From Dehalobacterium sp040766325 (GTDB taxonomy: Bacteria; Bacillota; Dehalobacteriia; Dehalobacteriales; Dehalobacteriaceae), in contig JAXGQR010000003.1 of assembly GCA_040766325.1 (NCBI GenBank), positions 232,937 through 296,936 of the forward strand: a stretch of DNA of 64,000 bases, read 5' to 3'. The notes under the pieces were generated by a model. It was not told the DNA's origin. It worked only from the letters and a program-made list of their open reading frames with translations, and ran no database searches. A program made the translations under genes and the position numbers. Positions 60,614 through 64,000 of this stretch are shown piece by piece (the stretch's first letter is position 1; the number at the start of each line of letters is the position of its first letter).

Positions 60614-62524
60614 TTAGATCCCCAAACCTTTGCGTCTTTCATCAATGGCTGCCAGTAACTTCTCTGCGGCGGAGTCCGGATCCAAATCAACTAAAAAGTA
60701 TCCGCCGGTGAGATCTCCAATTTTTTCCGTTAACACTTCGGTCACCAAAGGACTGCCTAATACCGGTAGCATAACCCCCACATGAGTGGGCAGCCCTGCT
60801 GCCACGGCATAACAGCCAATAGAAACTGCCTTTTCGGAAACTGCCTCTGCAGCAGAAGCCACCACCGGCAATTTATCTGTATCCACTCCTAAATAATTAG
60901 CCACAGCTACTGCCACGGCAACGGGACGGGAATTATCTACACAAGATCCCATGTGCAATACCGGAGGCAAAGGGCCACCAAGGCCGTTAGCCTCGCCAAG
61001 CGCAGTCAACACACCTTTAATTTTATCACCGCAAAGCTGATCCACATTGGCCGGATCCATAAATCCATGACGCATTAAGGCCCCGGCACCACAGCCTGTG
61101 GCCAGCACTAAAACATTTTCCTTAAGCATTCTTTCTGCGATGGTAATAAAATTATGATCTTGAGAAACCTTGACATTATTACAGCCGGCAAATAAGCATA
61201 CCCCTCTGATATTCCCGGAAACAATGTTATCCACCAAAGGCTTCAAGGGATTTTCCCCATCCAGTTTGGCCAAAGCACTTACAATGGCTTCCGTAGAAAA
61301 ACCGGCCGCCACCGTTTCTTTTCTTAGGGGAATACTGGTCTTTTTCCCTTGGCGCCGCTGAAAATTCTTAATACCGATGCCAATAACTTCCCTGGCATTT
61401 TCTTTTGCCTTCTCTTCTTTAAACTCCAGATGCTTGGCCCCGGGGATTTTACAGATATCCATGGTGGTAACCAAGGTGGTCCCCATACATTCTGCTACTG
61501 TGGCCAGTGAGGGCATGATACATTGATAATCGACCACCATCACATCCACCGCGCCAGTGATCAGAGCCATCTCCGAACTGACGGAATGAGTACAGGAAGG
61601 GATACCATGACGCATCATGATTTCATTTCCCGTACAACAAATGCCCACCAGATTAACTCCTTGGGCCCCTGCCGCCACAGCCTCTTCTTTCATTTTCTGA
61701 GCAACAGTCACCAGAATATCCGACAGCACCGGATTGTGTCCGTGGACAGCAATATTCACCTGATCCGCTTTGATGGTGCCCAAATTTGCCTCTGTGACCA
61801 CCGGTACAGGGGTGCCAAACAAAATATCCGATAAATCAGTTCCCATATAACTGCCGGCCAAATCTGCTACAGCACATCTTAAGCCCCCTAAGAGGAGATT
61901 CACAGGATCCGCATCCACGCCATAAAGGGTACGATGCATGATTTCTGAAATCTCGTGATCAATACCCTTAGGAACCAGTCCTAAGTCTTTCAGAACTTGT
62001 ACCCGTTTCTCTGTTACCGTTGTAGCCGCCCACATCACCGGAGTATCCTTTTCATGAAAGTCCGCCAAAGCCGCTTCCGCTAAATCCAACGCAATTTCCT
62101 GCTGAGTACGCCCCTCGGTTGCAATACCCATTCTTTGAGCTACCCTCAGAAGTTTTCCTTCATCTTTAATCCGGTAATCTGTGACCTCACCTTGAGCCAT
62201 TTTCTTAAGAGTATGTGCCAGATGCTTGGCATGACCGGAATGGGCTGCAGTCCCAGCAGCAATGGCCCGATCGATGCCCCGGGCTACCATGGTATCGGCA
62301 GTAGCGCCACAAATACCGGCCTTTGGCTCCTCACCGAAGGGATTAATGCGACACGGTCCCTGGAGGCAATGGCGACAGCATAATCCCAGATTGCCAAAAC
62401 CGCATTGAGGCTCCTGCTTTTCAAAACGATCCCAAACGGTTTCAATACCGTCTTTTTCTGCTTTTTGAATCATCTCTTGAACCGCCGAGTCTTTGCTTCT
62501 TTTATTTAATCTTTCTGCATCCAC
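60614..62524 (-). CDS. cooS: Anaerobic carbon-monoxide dehydrogenase, catalytic subunit
   Basis: 636 residues, the normal CooS length. The N-terminal cluster B/D cysteines are in FGNLGLCCRHCLQGPCRINPF and AGICGATADTMVARG. The C-cluster region includes NIAVHGHNPVLSDIL (His ligand), GVNLVGICCTGNEIMMRHG, CLFAGCNNVKVSQDHN, LVLATGCGAGALMRHGF and LHMGSCVDNSRPVAVAVAVA. The enzyme interconverts CO and CO2 with a [Ni-4Fe-4S] centre. No acetyl-CoA synthase gene is in the window; the genes transcribed just before it encode NuoF- and NuoG-like proteins, so electrons may go to NAD(P)+ or ferredoxin through them. Confidence 0.95.
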   Translation of the reverse strand: MDAERLNKRSKDSAVQEMIQKAEKDGIETVWDRFEKQEPQCGFGNLGLCCRHCLQGPCRINPFGEEPKAGICGATADTMVARGIDRAIAAGTAAHSGHAKHLAHTLKKMAQGEVTDYRIKDEGKLLRVAQRMGIATEGRTQQEIALDLAEAALADFHEKDTPVMWAATTVTEKRVQVLKDLGLVPKGIDHEISEIMHRTLYGVDADPVNLLLGGLRCAVADLAGSYMGTDLSDILFGTPVPVVTEANLGTIKADQVNIAVHGHNPVLSDILVTVAQKMKEEAVAAGAQGVNLVGICCTGNEIMMRHGIPSCTHSVSSEMALITGAVDVMVVDYQCIMPSLATVAECMGTTLVTTMDICKIPGAKHLEFKEEKAKENAREVIGIGIKNFQRRQGKKTSIPLRKETVAAGFSTEAIVSALAKLDGENPLKPLVDNIVSGNIRGVCLFAGCNNVKVSQDHNFITIAERMLKENVLVLATGCGAGALMRHGFMDPANVDQLCGDKIKGVLTALGEANGLGGPLPPVLHMGSCVDNSRPVAVAVAVANYLGVDTDKLPVVASAAEAVSEKAVSIGCYAVAAGLPTHVGVMLPVLGSPLVTEVLTEKIGDLTGGYFLVDLDPDSAAEKLLAAIDERRKGLGI

Positions 62525-62581
62525 GGTTTCTCCTCCTTATTTCTTTGATTATGACTTTTCAACATCCGGATCAGCTCTCTA

Positions 62582-63382
62582 CTATTTGCTTTTATTGAAT
62601 ACTAAGGATGTACTCCAATAGTTTTCTCCCTTGCTAATTACGCGTTCCGCCGTATTTTTACGTCGGCAATCAGGGCAGAGAGTTTGATAATCATCAGGAA
62701 GATCCCCTTCTTCTTTCATTAAAAAGGTCTTTACCTTCTCCGGGATATAGGAATTCCCGCATTTTTTACAATGAGCCAGGTTAATGATGGTTTTCCAAGG
62801 TACCAGATATTTCTGGTCCTGCCTCATCTCTACCTTAATTGCCCATGCGGGACAAACAAAGTTACAGGCTGTGCAGCCTATACAATCCTCCGACTGCATG
62901 TCGAAAGGTGCAGATACCTTACGCTCATTACCGCGATGAGCAAAGCTGACAGCGCTTTTCCCGATGACTTCTTTGCACACCCGCACACATTTCCCACACA
63001 AAATACACCGTTTCTTATCCTGATCCATGACCGGCATCCCTGCCGGTTTAATGCCCAGTTTACGGGCAATCTCCTTTAAGACCATTACTTCCGGGCACCT
63101 GGCGATAAGAAGCTCAAGGATGGTTTTACGTAAATCCTGAATCTTTGGAGAATTGGTAATTACCACTAAACCTTCCTCCACGGGATAGGTACATGCTGCT
63201 TCCACCTTGGATTTTCCGCCTTTTTCAACCTCAACCATGCAGATGCGGCAGGAGCCAAAATTACTTAAAGCAGGATGATAACAAAGGTGGGGTATATATA
63301 TCTCCTGCCGATTGGCCAGTTCCAGAATGGTCATGCCTTCCTCAGCCTGCATCAGCTTTCCATCTATTGTTAATTGAATCAC
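62582..63382 (-). CDS. NuoG/HydA-N-terminal-like iron-sulfur subunit
   Basis: 266 residues from GTG 63382, with AGAGGTG upstream; an ATG at 63430 would overlap the upstream gene's end. Domain order: a [2Fe-2S] domain (HLCYHPALSNFGSCRICMVE and ACTYPVE), the His/Cys cluster region, two [4Fe-4S] motifs (CILCGKCVRVCKE and CIGCTACNFVCP) and a C-terminal zinc-ribbon-like pair CKKCG..CPDC. This is the electron-wiring part of NuoG and hydrogenase/formate dehydrogenase subunits, without the molybdopterin or H-cluster domain. It should work with the NuoF-like subunit and CooS. Confidence 0.8.
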   Translation of the reverse strand: MIQLTIDGKLMQAEEGMTILELANRQEIYIPHLCYHPALSNFGSCRICMVEVEKGGKSKVEAACTYPVEEGLVVITNSPKIQDLRKTILELLIARCPEVMVLKEIARKLGIKPAGMPVMDQDKKRCILCGKCVRVCKEVIGKSAVSFAHRGNERKVSAPFDMQSEDCIGCTACNFVCPAWAIKVEMRQDQKYLVPWKTIINLAHCKKCGNSYIPEKVKTFLMKEEGDLPDDYQTLCPDCRRKNTAERVISKGENYWSTSLVFNKSK

Positions 63383-63392
63383 CGAATCACCT

Positions 63393-64000
63393 CTATTCCC
63401 GCCTAACGGCATCAAATTTACATACCTCAAAGCAAGTACCGCATTTGGTGCATTTCGTCTGATCGATTACATGGACTTCTTTTTTTCCACCCGATATAGC
63501 CTCCACCGGGCAATTTTTTAAGCATCTACCGCAACCGGTACATAAATCTTTGTCGATATCATAGGTGATTAGTGCTTTGCAAACTCCGGCAGGACATTTT
63601 CCCTCCAGGACATGACTTAGGTATTCTTCCCGAAAATATCTCATGGTGGTAAGCACCGGATTTCCGGCCATTTTCCCCAGTCCGCATAAAGATGTTTCCT
63701 TCATCACATGAGCCAAATGTTCTAAAAAGTCCAGATCCTCAAGGGTTCCTTCCCCCTGGGTAATCTTGGTCAGCACATGGAGCATCTGCTTACCACCTTC
63801 ACGGCAAGGGGTACATTTACCGCAGGATTCGTCCATAGTAAAGGATAAAAAATATCTTGCTACATCTACCACACAGGTGGATTCATCCATCACAATCATC
63901 CCGCCGGAGCCCATGATAGTTCCTGCTTCGGCCAGACGCTCATAATCAATTTTTAAATCAAGAAGATCTTCAGGAATACAGCCCCCGGCCGGACCTCCTG
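63393..64000 (-). CDS. NuoF/HndC-like NAD(P)H-binding subunit, C-terminal part (5' end outside window)
   Basis: No start is in the window: the frame is open to 64000 and already reads GGPAGGCIPEDLLDLKIDYE upstream. The segment MGSGGMIVMDESTCVVDVAR and the [4Fe-4S] motif ESCGKCTPCREGGKQML are characteristic of NuoF/HndC/HydB flavoproteins. The C-terminus has an additional two-cluster ferredoxin domain (CTGCGRCLKNCPVEAI and CTKCGTCFEVCKFDAV), as in HndC/HydB. It is 10 bp from the NuoG-like gene. It probably moves electrons between NAD(P)H and ferredoxin. Confidence 0.85.
   Translation of the reverse strand, partial: GGPAGGCIPEDLLDLKIDYERLAEAGTIMGSGGMIVMDESTCVVDVARYFLSFTMDESCGKCTPCREGGKQMLHVLTKITQGEGTLEDLDFLEHLAHVMKETSLCGLGKMAGNPVLTTMRYFREEYLSHVLEGKCPAGVCKALITYDIDKDLCTGCGRCLKNCPVEAISGGKKEVHVIDQTKCTKCGTCFEVCKFDAVRRE

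Overview
The window looks like part of the chromosome of an anaerobic, spore-forming member of the Firmicutes (Clostridia, possibly Peptococcales-like; no finer placement is claimed). Evidence: an alpha/beta SASP gene, a YhcN/YlaJ lipoprotein and LysM proteins of sporulation type; a T-box leader; a nickel CO dehydrogenase; the coenzyme-B12 glutamate mutase/methylaspartate pathway; oxygen-labile fumarase and serine dehydratase; and a gene with a credible selenocysteine UGA plus SECIS. No rRNA, tRNA or CRISPR array was seen.

Layout. 0-9 kb: a minus-strand tri/dicarboxylate block (DASS antiporter, DUF3870, PrpF-type isomerase, three-subunit fumarate-reductase-like complex, aconitase), interrupted by an IS1182-like insertion. 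9-20 kb: housekeeping and sporulation genes (DapL-like aminotransferase, SspF, DUF362 ferredoxin protein, two LysM proteins, Hsp33, phosphoesterase, flavoprotein, YhcN, DUF815 ATPase, SfsA, QueG-like). 20-30 kb: DedA, a Phe-type T-box with two antiterminator/terminator modules ahead of aroF-pheA, an amidohydrolase, Cu/Zn SOD, HisK and serine dehydratase. 29.9-34.3 kb: a glutaredoxin/ferredoxin-thioredoxin-reductase pair whose reductase carries the UGA, then a heterodimeric ABC exporter. 34.5-43.1 kb: a radical SAM gene followed by a sugar/ADP-ribosyl module (two ADP-ribosylglycohydrolases, ribose-type ABC transporter, PfkB kinase, UroD-like methyltransferase, DeoR remnant) bracketed by two copies of the radical SAM 3' end. 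43-47 kb: transporters, a Nudix hydrolase and a 45-aa protein. 47-55.4 kb: a GntR-controlled glutamate mutase operon (glmS-glmL-glmE-mal-AtuA-DUF4387-P-loop protein). 55.5-60.1 kb: broken BCCT transporter, broken malic enzyme and two-subunit fumarase. 60-64 kb: CooS followed by NuoG- and NuoF-like subunits.

How the genes fit together: glutamate is probably fermented through 3-methylaspartate and mesaconate, with class I fumarase and malic enzyme handling C4/C5 acids; the carboxylate cluster at the left end may reduce or oxidise aconitate-type acids; CooS and the Nuo-like proteins link CO/CO2 to NAD(P)H. These physiological links are inference.

A caution: at least ten genes are interrupted by small indels. 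Most single-lesion cases are one missing base at or near a homopolymer, which points to consensus error, but the BCCT and malic enzyme genes carry many lesions and may be true pseudogenes.
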